Source: Pseudomonas vlassakiae
Lineage (GTDB): Bacteria > Pseudomonadota > Gammaproteobacteria > Pseudomonadales > Pseudomonadaceae
Direction: 5' to 3'
Length of the DNA: 64,000 nt
Assembly: GCF_014269035.2 (NCBI RefSeq)
Contig: NZ_JABWRP020000004.1
Location: forward strand, 1-64,000
The notes under the pieces were generated by a model, which was not told the DNA's origin, ran no database searches, and saw only the letters and a list, made by a program, of their open reading frames with translations. The translations under genes were made by a program, and so were the position numbers. Positions 1 through 9,890 of the stretch are shown piece by piece; position 1 is the first letter of the stretch, and the number at the start of each line of letters is the position of its first letter.

Positions 1-35
1 TGGCAAGCAGCCTGGATTTTGAACGACACACGAGC

Positions 36-410
36 TTACCTCCAGTACTCTATCCAAACAAAAAACAGCACAATCAGTGCAATCAGAAAAATTTGTACAG
101 ACCACAAGCGCACTAACAACTTCTGCAGGTCGGCGGGAGCCTTAGCAAGGTCATCGCCATCTAATAGACCCTTTCGAACGCAAAAATATTTCATAGATAG
201 CATTGCAGAAATTGACCCTAGCCGCATGACTTTCCCGGGCAACCCTGCATGAGAGTATATTTCTCTATTTACAGCCACCATTCGACTATTTGACAAGGCT
301 GATTCGATACGATCCAGATATCGATGTGCAACGTATATCCATACACCAAACATAAAATACGGCGAAATAATCGCGAATACCCCAAGCACTGCCAGGTGCA
401 AGTTACTCAT
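36..410 (-). CDS. Small membrane protein, candidate T6SS immunity protein
   Basis: 124 aa protein of no family I recognise. It has a hydrophobic N-terminal segment (about residues 5-28) and a second near the C terminus (about 103-122), with a charged middle, which suggests two membrane helices. Its ATG overlaps the effector TGA by four bases (ATGA), so the two are translationally coupled. A small membrane protein directly behind a putative membrane-damaging effector and hcp is the usual place for an immunity protein, so I infer it protects the producer's inner membrane. Base composition is AT-richer than the housekeeping genes, like the effector. The immunity role is inferred from position and topology only; it could instead help export or folding. 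Confidence 0.6.
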   Translation of the reverse strand: MSNLHLAVLGVFAIISPYFMFGVWIYVAHRYLDRIESALSNSRMVAVNREIYSHAGLPGKVMRLGSISAMLSMKYFCVRKGLLDGDDLAKAPADLQKLLVRLWSVQIFLIALIVLFFVWIEYWR

Positions 411-1378
411 CGCACTGCCTCGTACAAAATCTCCCCTACTCTTTCTCCCAACATCTCGCCAAACTCACCCCCAGCAATACCTCCAGCCGCTCCCCCCAAT
501 ACCGCGCATGCGAAAGTTGCCGTTCCAGCGGTGGGAACGCCTAAGGAAACACAAGCTATTGGCCCCAATACGCCCCCGACTTTCCCACCAATTCCTCCTA
601 GCCCCAAACCCGCGACTAGCGAACTCCTTTCGACATACTTAGCCTTTTTACATTCATCCTCCCGCCCAAGCACGCAAGCGTTACGAATTGCCAGCTCGGT
701 TGACGCCACTTCAAGCGCCATCCCCAGATATCCACCTTTTTTTACCCAATTAGCCGCCTTAGCCACGCCAGATATTTTTTCTGCGTACCCTTTAATCTCA
801 CCACCGTGAAGAAATCTTTTGGTGGATATATCCAGTGCATGCTTGATTTTACCCCGATTGCGCAATCCAGCCCCATACGCAGCCATACTGTCTAGCTGCG
901 CCTCCAACGTCAGAAATAACGCTGTACGTTTCGAGTAGAATACATCACGAGCTTTCAACGTACCCTGATGCAAATAATTTCGGTGGAGTCGTTCTATCTC
1001 CTCTAACGTTTTCTTGATCGCTTCAAGATGCTTACTCCAAGCGTCACTAGCGGTACCAGCGCCGATGGACCCACGAGCCAGCAAGCTCTGCAGCAGCTCA
1101 AAATTCTCCAGAAGGAACCCGTCAAGCCCACCGCCGTTCAATTCGATATCAAGGTGTATACCCAACGCCTTACCCATGAGAAATGCCTCATGAGCAGTAC
1201 AGGACGGTGTGCTTGGGTCACCCACGATTATCAGTTCGCCAGGGAAAACAACAGTGTTGACGATATGCGCATTCAAAACATCAAACTTGGCCCGCTGGTT
1301 CCCGTTCATGGGTGTATCGGCCCTCAGCGACTCATAGGACTGCGCTTTGGGATTAATGTAGCTACGAGCCTCGGACAT
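407..1378 (-). CDS. Putative Hcp-dependent T6SS effector, probable pore-forming toxin
   Basis: 323 aa protein of unrecognised N-terminal family. Residues about 100-180 are helical and charged. Residues about 250-315 form a long Gly/Ala-rich hydrophobic stretch with repeated GxxxG-type spacing (GLGLGGIGGKVGG and GGAAGGIAGGEFG), as in membrane-inserting toxins and glycine zippers. It starts nine bases after the hcp stop with a GAGGTG ribosome site, so it is co-transcribed with hcp, and it overlaps the following small membrane gene by four bases. Small effectors encoded right after an hcp often ride inside the Hcp tube. Its base composition is markedly AT-richer than hcp. The toxin role is inferred from context and the glycine-zipper region; no enzymatic motif is seen. 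Confidence 0.6.
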   Translation of the reverse strand: MSEARSYINPKAQSYESLRADTPMNGNQRAKFDVLNAHIVNTVVFPGELIIVGDPSTPSCTAHEAFLMGKALGIHLDIELNGGGLDGFLLENFELLQSLLARGSIGAGTASDAWSKHLEAIKKTLEEIERLHRNYLHQGTLKARDVFYSKRTALFLTLEAQLDSMAAYGAGLRNRGKIKHALDISTKRFLHGGEIKGYAEKISGVAKAANWVKKGGYLGMALEVASTELAIRNACVLGREDECKKAKYVERSSLVAGLGLGGIGGKVGGVLGPIACVSLGVPTAGTATFACAVLGGAAGGIAGGEFGEMLGERVGEILYEAVR

Positions 1379-1387
1379 GGTCGCACC

Positions 1388-1876
1388 TCACGCATACTTC
1401 TTGTTACTGATGCGATCCCAGCCACCGGTTACATTGCCACCGGCGCTGCCATCGAGGCGCTTCTGCCGCGTGTAGGTGGTCTTGATGCGGCCATAGTTCA
1501 GTTGCACCACCTCCATGGGCACCCCGGTGCTGGCGCTCTGGGCGTAGTCGGCGATGATCACTTCTTCGAGGACCACTTCGAAGTACTTGAGCTTGTCGCC
1601 ACCCGCACGGCACAGCACCAACTTCACTTCCTTCAGGTGCTGGCCGGCACAGCTGGCTTCCAGCAGCTTGCAGCTGGCGCTGTCCAGGTACTTGGTGAAG
1701 GAGAAATTGGTGAGTGTGGTACGGCCTGATGATGCGCCGCCCGCAGAGCTTGCGGTGGCAGAGGTGCTCTGGTTGGCGCCGAACTTGTAGCCAGCAATCT
1801 CGATCCAGTTGGTGAACTGCTCGTCCAGTGCTTCGCCAGCAATTTCGGTGATTTGAATATAAGCATCGAAAGCCAT
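1388..1876 (-). CDS. hcp: Type VI secretion tube protein Hcp
   Basis: 162 aa, the usual Hcp length. The start MAFDAYIQI, the KYFEVVLEEVIIADY segment and a beta-rich layout match the Hcp1 family, whose hexameric rings stack into the T6SS inner tube and can carry effectors in their lumen. The Ser/Ala/Gly-rich loop at about 37-50 is typical of Pseudomonas Hcp. A strong AGGAGAGG ribosome site lies seven bases before the ATG. No other T6SS structural genes are present in the window, so this is a satellite hcp that must work with a T6SS encoded elsewhere. It is the first gene of an hcp-effector-immunity unit on the minus strand. Confidence 0.95.
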   Translation of the reverse strand: MAFDAYIQITEIAGEALDEQFTNWIEIAGYKFGANQSTSATASSAGGASSGRTTLTNFSFTKYLDSASCKLLEASCAGQHLKEVKLVLCRAGGDKLKYFEVVLEEVIIADYAQSASTGVPMEVVQLNYGRIKTTYTRQKRLDGSAGGNVTGGWDRISNKKYA

Positions 1877-2108
1877 GCTTACCTCTCCTTGGCAATATTT
1901 GGGCTGAAAGACGACAGAGCTCTCGCATTGTCGTCTTGCGGTTGCGCCTGAAAAGCAGACGGCGGATCAGCACCGTCACCTCGAGGCCCGGTTGACACTA
2001 GTTCCCTGTGCCAAGCCAGGCAATAGCACGCACGCCCATAAGCAAACTTTGGGAAATTGCCTACAAGATCGGGTAAAAACTCTGATTTATGAGGTAAGAA
2101 TATGTTGC

Positions 2109-2600
2109 TTACCGATGCTTGAAACGATGGCCTTGCAGGTTGCCCAGCATCCGCCGCACGATCACACCATGAACCCTTCCTACCGGCACCATGTACAAAC
2201 GGCCGAAGGTGTTGAAACACTTTACCGATGTGGTCACTTTCAACTGCGGGAGGCTGCACTCCCCTGTCGACACATCCATACACACCATCACCGCCAAGTG
2301 CGTATCGCGCGACGTCAGCACCAGTTGCTGGTCGCTGATGGCCTCGACGGTGAAGAAGTCCAGGTGCTCGCCAACGGCTGGCACATGCGCTGGATCGCGG
2401 CGACTGAAGCCGTGGATATCGGCGACATTGAAACGGCGTGAGATGAAGTCGCGGATGCGGAAGGCCCTGGCGAGCCAGCCGGGGACGTCCGAGGTCATGG
2501 CGCAGTAGGCTTGCAGGGCGGTCATCGGGGCAGTGAGCTGTACGCTGTCACTGTGCAGGAAATTCAGGTCGGCCTGGGCGGCGACCAGTTGGGCGGACAT
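2109..2600 (-). CDS. DUF2867 family protein
   Basis: 163 aa from the ATG at 2600, which is preceded by GGGAG; a TTG two codons upstream is less likely. The sequence (PAVGEHLDFFTVEAISDQQLVLTSRDTHL and a C-terminal VGRVHGVIVRRML) fits the DUF2867 family, small soluble proteins related to the C-terminal part of SDR-type oxidoreductases, possibly binding a small hydrophobic ligand. Function is unknown. It lies upstream of hcp on the same strand with a gap of about 230 bases, so it need not share a transcript with it. No signal peptide is seen. Confidence 0.75.
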   Translation of the reverse strand: MSAQLVAAQADLNFLHSDSVQLTAPMTALQAYCAMTSDVPGWLARAFRIRDFISRRFNVADIHGFSRRDPAHVPAVGEHLDFFTVEAISDQQLVLTSRDTHLAVMVCMDVSTGECSLPQLKVTTSVKCFNTFGRLYMVPVGRVHGVIVRRMLGNLQGHRFKHR

Positions 2601-2650
2601 GAGCAACTCCCTTTGTCATGTGTCGCCGACAGCATAGCAACATGACTCGC

Positions 2651-2768
2651 TGCAGGAGCGACCTCGTGTCGCGAAAGGGCCGCGAAGCGGCCCCAGTAAT
2701 AGATGCGTTCATGCAGATATCCCGGGGCCGCTTTGCGGTCCTTTCGCGACGCAAGGCCGCTCCCACAA
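2651..2768. repeat. Inverted pair of REP-like elements
   Basis: Two related copies in opposite orientation: 2651-2694 (GGAGCGACC-tcgtGTCGCG, then GGGCCGC-gaa-GCGGCCCC) and 2723-2768 (GGGGCCGC-ttt-GCGG, then CGCGAC-gcaaGGCCGCTCC). Each contains an internal GC palindrome. The same core recurs at 41602-41705. This matches the repetitive extragenic palindromes common between genes in P. putida. It sits between the chemoreceptor 3' end and the DUF2867 gene. Confidence 0.8.
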
Positions 2769-2786
2769 GAAGCGACCGTGCTGGTT

Positions 2787-4721
2787 TCAAGCCCTGAACT
2801 GACCCAGGCTGGCGCGCAATTGGGCCGCCAGATCATCCAGCACCTTGCTGCTGGCCGTGGTCTGCATCACCACCTCAGCCGAGCGTTCGGCCTGGGCATG
2901 GATGTTCTCCACCCTGCCCCTCACCGCCTGGGCGCCATGAGCCTGTTGCTCGGCAGCGCGGGTAGCCAGCCCGATAGCCGCGTGCACCTGCTCCACTGCA
3001 GCCTGCACCGACTGCTGGCGACGCTCGTTATCCCGCAGCACCAACAGCCCTTCGTTGGCCTTGATCCCGGCCTGACTGATGGTGGCCACCGCTTCCTTGG
3101 CACCTTTCTGCAGGGCGGCAATGTGCGCCTGGATGTCGCCGGTAGAGCTTTGGGTCTTGCTCGCCAGCGCTCGCACCTCATCGGCCACCACGGCAAAGCC
3201 GCGACCTGTCTCGCCAGCGCGTGCCGCCTCGATTGCTGCGTTGAGGGCCAGCAAGTTGGTCTGCTCGGCAATACCATGGATGACGGTCAGCACCACTTCG
3301 ATCTGCTCGCTCTGTTTGGCAAGACGCTCGATCACCTGCGAACCCGTTTCGACCTGACCGGCCAGGTTCTCGATCAGGCTCGCCAGTTGCGTCGAGGAAC
3401 GGCTGTTCTCATCGGTTGCCTGGCGAATGTCCACGACCTGCTGCAACGCCGCCTGCATGGCATGGCTCTCGGCCTGGGCCTCGTCAGCCATGCTCGAAAG
3501 ATCGCGCAGGCTGGCGGCCACTTCGTCACGCTGCAATGCCGCTGCGGCATCGGCACCGGCGTTGCGTTGGGCCATGGTGCCGATCTCGACCCCAGTGCGC
3601 TGAGCCACCTCACCGGCTTCGCGGACGATAGGCTGCAGCTTGTCGACAAAGCGGTTGACCGCCGACGCCATGTCACCGATCTCGTCGCGGCTGTCGAGGG
3701 TCACGCGCTTGGTCAGGTCGCCTTCACCCGCAGCCAGATCGTTGAGGGCAGCGATCAGCAGGCGCAGCTTGCTGAGCACACGGCGCCCCAGCACCACGGC
3801 GACCACCAGCAGCACACCCAGTCCGACCACCACCAGGCCCAGGCCAATCCGCCAGCGCAGCTCGGCAGCCGCATCGCGCACGGTCTGTGCGGTGTTGGCC
3901 TGCATTGCGGTGGCGCTGGCCTGCGCGGTTTGCAGGCGCTCGCGCAGGGCCTTGCCACTGTCGGCGGCCGCCGCACCCAGGCTATCGCCAACCAGTTGCT
4001 CACCGCTGGCGATCAGGGCACTGAAACGCTGGTCGAGAGCTTTGAGCTCCTGATCAACACCGGCCGTGGAAACCCCCATCAGCACTTTGCCGATCTCGGC
4101 ACCATTGGGGTTGATCGACGCTTCGACGAAATACACCGATGGATCGCGACGCGCAGCATCGAGCACCTTATCCAGCGCTCGCTCGCCCTGGCCCTTCTCG
4201 ATCAAGGCCTGGTTGATCGGGTTCTGCCGGTTCAAGTAACGGGTCAGGTGCTGGCCCTGGGCATCGTCATAAATCACGAACAGCACGTTGGGGTTGCGCT
4301 GGGCGCGGCGGGCGAAGTCGGAGAGCATCGGCACATCGTTGTCCCAGATCGCCCGCGGGGCGACCGATGCCAGCAGCTCGGCCATGTCGTTGGCCGAATC
4401 CTTGAGGTTTTTCTCCAGGGTGGCCCGCAACTGCTGCTGTTCGTCCTGCAGCCGCGTGGAAAGGCCCGCGCTCAAGCGCTGACGGGTGCTGCTGGAGAGG
4501 CTCTCGAGGCCCCCGCGCACGTCTTGCCCGGCCTGCTCCAGCTCGCTGGCGAGCTGGCGGCTGTCCTTGCCCAGGCGCTCCCCCAGGTCGGCCTCCAAAG
4601 CCGTCACGGTGCTGCGGGTCAGCGCAACGGCCACCAGCACTTGCACCAAAAGGGCGATACCAAGGGCAACAAACACAGGCCGCAAGAGGCGGCTTCGTAA
4701 CAGTGAAAGGATGGCAGACAC
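2787..4721 (-). CDS. Methyl-accepting chemotaxis protein
   Basis: 644 aa chemoreceptor. TM1 is at about residues 13-32, followed by a periplasmic sensor of about 250 residues, TM2 at about 287-308, HAMP to about 365, then the cytoplasmic coiled-coil signalling domain with the conserved hairpin ([19 protein letters not shown] and [13 protein letters not shown]). The sensor ([31 protein letters not shown]) looks Cache-like, but the ligand cannot be told. I start at the GTG at 4721, placed seven bases after GAGGG; extending upstream adds 33 residues of non-conserved sequence. It should signal through CheA/CheW to the flagellar motor. A weak sigma-28-like element (GCCATCAA, complement of 4755-4762) lies upstream. 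No pentapeptide CheR tether is seen at the C terminus. Confidence 0.95.
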   Translation of the reverse strand: MSAILSLLRSRLLRPVFVALGIALLVQVLVAVALTRSTVTALEADLGERLGKDSRQLASELEQAGQDVRGGLESLSSSTRQRLSAGLSTRLQDEQQQLRATLEKNLKDSANDMAELLASVAPRAIWDNDVPMLSDFARRAQRNPNVLFVIYDDAQGQHLTRYLNRQNPINQALIEKGQGERALDKVLDAARRDPSVYFVEASINPNGAEIGKVLMGVSTAGVDQELKALDQRFSALIASGEQLVGDSLGAAAADSGKALRERLQTAQASATAMQANTAQTVRDAAAELRWRIGLGLVVVGLGVLLVVAVVLGRRVLSKLRLLIAALNDLAAGEGDLTKRVTLDSRDEIGDMASAVNRFVDKLQPIVREAGEVAQRTGVEIGTMAQRNAGADAAAALQRDEVAASLRDLSSMADEAQAESHAMQAALQQVVDIRQATDENSRSSTQLASLIENLAGQVETGSQVIERLAKQSEQIEVVLTVIHGIAEQTNLLALNAAIEAARAGETGRGFAVVADEVRALASKTQSSTGDIQAHIAALQKGAKEAVATISQAGIKANEGLLVLRDNERRQQSVQAAVEQVHAAIGLATRAAEQQAHGAQAVRGRVENIHAQAERSAEVVMQTTASSKVLDDLAAQLRASLGQFRA

Positions 4722-4854
4722 GGTGTAACCCTCGTGTTTTCTGGCGCCACTATTTTGATGGCATCTACAGAAACTTCTTACAGCAAGGGTTGTGCCGTAC
4801 ACAGCAGGGATAAGCGCCAAGGTCTAGCAATGCCGCCAGCGCGCGCCACAAATG

Positions 4855-4889
4855 AAAACGCCGCGCCCCCTTTCAGGAGCGCGGCGTCA
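4855..4889 (-). terminator. Rho-independent terminator after purA
   Basis: On the minus strand the arms CGCCGCGC and GCGCGGCG (4879-4886 and 4859-4866) enclose a 12-base loop and are followed by TTTTC. It starts 20 bases after the purA stop and separates purA from the chemoreceptor gene. Confidence 0.8.
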
Positions 4890-4908
4890 GATCAGCCTGG
4901 AGGGCAGA

Positions 4909-6216
<1,308 letters not shown>

Positions 6217-6257
6217 TCACGCAAACTTGGTTGCCGGCCTACTGCCGACGCAGAAAC

Positions 6258-7445
6258 TCACTGGGCCAGCGGCAGAACCTGCCAGCGCCCGTCTTGCTGA
6301 ATCAATTGCCGATCACAATCCGCCTCGAGAGCAGCACTCAACGGCTGGCCAGGCAAAGCCTGGACCACACGCTGGCCCTCGTTGCGCAACTGGCAGACCT
6401 GCTGCCAGAGGGCCGCGTCGCCACTGTCCGGCATCCAGATGCCGCCAGTTGGCAATACGACCTCCGCTCGCCCCAGTGTGACCAGGGTCTTCAAATCCGT
6501 GGAGAAACCAGTGGCCGGGCGTGCCCGGCCAAAGTCGGCGCCGATATCGTCATAGCGGCCGCCCTGGGCGATGGACTGACCTTCGCCCGGAACAAACACG
6601 GCGAACACCACGCCCGTGTGATAGTGATAACCGCGCAGCTCGCCGAGGTCGAAGTACAGCGGCAGCTCCGGGAAGCGCGACGCCAGGCGATCGGCGATCG
6701 CCAGCAGGTCGTCGAGCGCCGCCAATACGCTGGCCGGGGCACGGCCCAGGCGCACTCGCGCTTCGGCCAGCACTTCCCGGCCACCGCACAGCTCGACCAG
6801 GGCGCGCAGCATGTTGCCCAGGTCCTTCGGCAAATCGGCAGTCAGCGCCTGTACTTCATCAACCGATTTGCGCTGCAGGGCATCGAACAACTGCTGTTCG
6901 ACCGCGCCCGACAGGCCGGCGGCACGGGCCAGGCCGCGATAGATCCCGACGTGGCCGAGGTCCATGTGCACGTCGGCAACGTCGGTCAGCTGCAGCGTGG
7001 CGAGCATCAGGCTGATCACTTCGACATCGCTGGTCGGGCTGGCGTCGCCGTACAGCTCGGCACCCAGCTGAATCGGGCTGCGCGAGGTGGACAGGGCACG
7101 TGGCTGGGCGTGCAGCACGCTGCCGGCATAGCACAGGCGGCTCGGGCCTTCGCGGCGCAGGGTATGGGCGTCGATGCGCGCGACCTGCGGGGTGAAGTCG
7201 GCGCGGAAGCCCATCAGGCGACCGGACTGCGGGTCGACCACCTTGAAGGTGCGCTGATCCAGGTCCTGGCCGGCGCCGGTGAGCAGCGACTCCAGGTACT
7301 CGATATGCGGGGTGACGACCAGTTCGTAGCCCCAACTCTGGAACAGGTCCAACACCTGGCGGCGCGCGATCTCGATACGCGCAGCCTCAGGTGGCAGTAC
7401 TTCCTCGATGCCATCTGGCAGCAGCCAGCGGTCTACCGTTGCCAT
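6258..7445 (-). CDS. hisZ: ATP phosphoribosyltransferase regulatory subunit HisZ
   Basis: 395 aa from the ATG at 7445 ([18 protein letters not shown]), with GAGGGG upstream. HisZ is a catalytically inactive histidyl-tRNA synthetase-like protein. It pairs with the short form of HisG and is needed for feedback-regulated first-step histidine synthesis. Class II synthetase-like motifs are visible ([20 protein letters not shown] and the C-terminal [21 protein letters not shown]). Its position just upstream of purA is conserved in gamma- and beta-proteobacteria with the short HisG. Confidence 0.95.
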   Translation of the reverse strand: MATVDRWLLPDGIEEVLPPEAARIEIARRQVLDLFQSWGYELVVTPHIEYLESLLTGAGQDLDQRTFKVVDPQSGRLMGFRADFTPQVARIDAHTLRREGPSRLCYAGSVLHAQPRALSTSRSPIQLGAELYGDASPTSDVEVISLMLATLQLTDVADVHMDLGHVGIYRGLARAAGLSGAVEQQLFDALQRKSVDEVQALTADLPKDLGNMLRALVELCGGREVLAEARVRLGRAPASVLAALDDLLAIADRLASRFPELPLYFDLGELRGYHYHTGVVFAVFVPGEGQSIAQGGRYDDIGADFGRARPATGFSTDLKTLVTLGRAEVVLPTGGIWMPDSGDAALWQQVCQLRNEGQRVVQALPGQPLSAALEADCDRQLIQQDGRWQVLPLAQ

Positions 7446-7746
7446 TACGCCATTTCCCCTCTGGTCCGGGCGGCTTGCCAGCTGGCGAGCCGTCAGTAAA
7501 GCCGGTATCGCGCACAGCAGCGGGCAGCACTGATCCCAGCGCAACCACCGTACCCGACACCCTCAAATTGCCTTGCGACCTGACCAAACCGTCAACTGGC
7601 GCTTTGCCAATCAACCTTGCAGACGCAAAAAAGCCGGGAAATTTCCCGGCTGCCTCATCATACACCCCTTTTCATACAGGATGCACCCCGCCTGGTGTTT
7701 TAGCTGCCAGGCGGGGCGCCGCTGCATGGAAATCAGGGCCTGAGCG
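7446..7746. other. Non-coding gap between hflC and hisZ
   Basis: 301 bases without a convincing gene. It holds a GC-rich hairpin right after hflC (arms CCCCGCCTGG and CCAGGCGGGG, about 7684-7718) and a Rho-independent terminator (7627-7651). Presumably it also holds the hisZ promoter, though I see no clear -35/-10. Short open frames here do not resemble the small DUF2065 (YjeT) protein that E. coli carries at this place. Confidence 0.6.
7627..7651 (-). terminator. Rho-independent terminator of the hfq-hflXKC operon
   Basis: On the minus strand AGCCGGGAAA / TTTCCCGGCT forms a 20-base perfect palindrome (7632-7651) followed by a run of Ts. It ends the long superoperon that finishes with hflC, about 95 bases after the hflC stop, and precedes hisZ. 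Confidence 0.85.
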
Positions 7747-8616
7747 TCACGGCTTGCTCTTGTCCAGGAAGCGGAAGAACTCGTTCTTCGAATCCAGTAC
7801 CAGCACGTCGCTCTTGCTCGAGAAGCTGTCGCGGTACGCCTGCAGGCTACGGTAGAACGCATAGAAATCGGCGTCCTGGGTGTAGGCCTTGGCGTAGATG
7901 GCGGCCGCCTGGGCGTCGCCGTCACCGCGAGTCTCTTCCGCCTCGCGGTAGGCTTCGGCCAGCAGAACACGGCGCTGACGGTCGGCATCGGCGCGAATAC
8001 CTTCGGCCAGCTCGTTACCTTTGGCGCGGTGCTCGCGGGCCTCACGCTCACGCTCGGTACTCATGCGGTCGAACACGCTGCGGTTGACTTCCTTCGGCAG
8101 GTCAATGGCCTTGACGCGCACGTCGATGACCTCGATACCCAACTCCTTGCTGGCCATGCGGTTCAGCGATGCGGTGATGTCAGCCATCAACGCGTCACGT
8201 TCACCGGAAACCACCTCGTGCAGGGTACGTTTACCGAACTGGTCACGCAGGCCGCTTTCCAGACGACGCGACAGACGCTCGTCGGCAATCTGCTTCATGC
8301 CGGAAGTGGCGGTGTAGAAGCGCTCGGCATCCTTGACGCGCCACTTGGCGTAGGCGTCGACCATCACCGCTTTCTTCTCCAGGGTCAGGAACCGCTGGGT
8401 CGGGGCGTCGAGGGTCATCAGGCGGGCGTCGAACTTGCGTACCTGGTTCACGTACGGAATCTTCACATGCAGGCCCGGCTGGACATCCGCCTGGACCACC
8501 TTACCGAAGCGCAGCAGCACTGCACGCTCGGTCTGGGACACGATGTAGAAGCTGTTCCAGGCCACAATGGCCAGAACCACGGCGGCAATCAGGGCGATCA
8601 GCGATCGGTTGCTCAT
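7747..8616 (-). CDS. hflC: Protease modulator HflC (SPFH family)
   Basis: 289 aa. One N-terminal membrane helix (about residues 5-24) is followed by an SPFH/prohibitin domain and a charged coiled coil (TEREREAREHRAKGNELAEG). HflC forms a large periplasmic cage with HflK around the FtsH protease and modulates degradation of membrane substrates. Its ATG overlaps the hflK TGA by one base (TGATG), showing coupled translation. Length and start (MSNRSLIALIAAVVLAIVAW) match the family. Confidence 0.97.
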   Translation of the reverse strand: MSNRSLIALIAAVVLAIVAWNSFYIVSQTERAVLLRFGKVVQADVQPGLHVKIPYVNQVRKFDARLMTLDAPTQRFLTLEKKAVMVDAYAKWRVKDAERFYTATSGMKQIADERLSRRLESGLRDQFGKRTLHEVVSGERDALMADITASLNRMASKELGIEVIDVRVKAIDLPKEVNRSVFDRMSTEREREAREHRAKGNELAEGIRADADRQRRVLLAEAYREAEETRGDGDAQAAAIYAKAYTQDADFYAFYRSLQAYRDSFSSKSDVLVLDSKNEFFRFLDKSKP

Positions 8617-9794
8617 CAGCGGCTCTCCCTAGTACGCAGTGGCGGCTGTTGCTGTTGCAGGTCCTGCGCCGCACGCGCGGCCGCATCGTTGACCGACGGG
8701 CTGACGCTGGCGCCGGGCACGGCCGTGTTGCGGCTGCCTTCGACCATCTTGTCCAGCGGCAGGTAGAGCAGGTTGTTCTGCCCATCCTTGGCCGTGACCA
8801 GGACCTTGCTCGAATTGCTGTAGACCTCTTGCATGGTCTCCAGGTACAGACGCTGACGGGTCACCTCAGGTGCCTTGCGGTACTCGCTGACCAGTTTGCT
8901 GAAGCGGTCAGCCTCACCCTTGGCGCGGGCGATGACTTCGTCGCGGTAACCGTTGGCATCCTCGATGATGCGCTGGGCCTGACCGCGGGCTTCCGGCACC
9001 ACGCCGTTGGCGTAGGACTCGGCCTGGTTACGGGCACGCTGCTCATCTTCGCGGGCACGGATCACGTCGTCGAAGGCTTCCTGCACTTCACGCGGGGCTG
9101 CCGCGCTCTGTACGTTGACCTGGGTGACGGTGATACCCGTGCGGTAGTTGTCGAGGAAACGCTGCAGGCGCTCGCGGATATCCACGGCCATCTGCTCACG
9201 GCCCTCGGTCAGCACCTGGTCCATCGAGGTGGAACCCACCACGTGGCGCAGGGCGCTGTCGGTCGCATGCTGCAGGCTGACCTCAGGCTGGTCGACGTTG
9301 AGCACGAAGTCCTGCAGGTTGCTGATCTTGTACTGGACGGTCAGCGGCACCTCGACGATGTTCTCGTCTTCGGTGAGCATCTGACCCTGCTTGGTGTAGG
9401 CACGCTCGCGCGTGACGTTTTCCATGTACTTGCGATCAATTGGCGGGAAGTAGATGTTCAGGCCGGGACCGACCGTCTCATAATACTTGCCGAAGCGCAG
9501 CACCACGGCCTGCTCCTGCTCATCGACCACGTACACGGCGCTGTACAGCCAGATTGCAGCAAGCACCGCCAGGCCGATGCCCAGCAGGCCGAAGCCGCCC
9601 CCCTTGCCGACATTGCGGTCACCGCCGCCACGTTTCTTGCCACTGCCGAACATGCCGTTCAGGCTGTCCTGCAGCTTGCGGAAGGCCTCGTCCAGATCCG
9701 GTGGACCCTTCTTGTCGCCACCACCGCCGCCACCGCGACGGCCGCCCCAGGGATCCTGATTGTTCGAGTTGCCACCCGGCTCGTTCCAAGCCAT
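8616..9794 (-). CDS. hflK: Protease modulator HflK (SPFH family)
   Basis: 392 aa from the ATG at 9794 (MAWNEPGGNSNNQDPWGG). A Gly/Arg-rich cytoplasmic tail comes first, then a membrane helix at about 68-90, the SPFH domain, and a coiled coil with a C-terminal Gln-rich tail. It is the partner of HflC in the FtsH-HflKC complex. A 96-base gap follows hflX, so some separate control is possible. An upstream extension of 32 codons is open but lacks conservation features. Confidence 0.97.
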   Translation of the reverse strand: MAWNEPGGNSNNQDPWGGRRGGGGGGDKKGPPDLDEAFRKLQDSLNGMFGSGKKRGGGDRNVGKGGGFGLLGIGLAVLAAIWLYSAVYVVDEQEQAVVLRFGKYYETVGPGLNIYFPPIDRKYMENVTRERAYTKQGQMLTEDENIVEVPLTVQYKISNLQDFVLNVDQPEVSLQHATDSALRHVVGSTSMDQVLTEGREQMAVDIRERLQRFLDNYRTGITVTQVNVQSAAAPREVQEAFDDVIRAREDEQRARNQAESYANGVVPEARGQAQRIIEDANGYRDEVIARAKGEADRFSKLVSEYRKAPEVTRQRLYLETMQEVYSNSSKVLVTAKDGQNNLLYLPLDKMVEGSRNTAVPGASVSPSVNDAAARAAQDLQQQQPPLRTRESR

Positions 9795-9890
9795 AGCGCT
9801 CTCCATCTGATAAAGCAAAGACGCGCCCACGGCGCGCCGTCCAATGCTACAGAATGCCTGCCACTGCTGCCCGGTGACCTCACCGGGCAT

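Noticed and set aside
1404..1979. 191-codon minus-strand frame over hcp
   Set aside because: Lies in another frame over hcp; Arg/Cys-rich shadow with no ribosome site that matters.
2703..4700. 665-codon plus-strand frame opposite the chemoreceptor
   Set aside because: Fully antisense to an intact MCP; composition is typical of a shadow frame.
4755..4785. Sigma-28-like promoter upstream of the chemoreceptor
   Set aside because: GCCATCAA matches only five of eight consensus bases and the -35 is poor; mentioned in the gene entry but not called.
7387..7665. 92-codon minus-strand frame in the hflC-hisZ gap, as a possible YjeT
   Set aside because: Sequence is Gly/Pro/Arg-rich without the two membrane helices of DUF2065, and it runs into hisZ in another frame.
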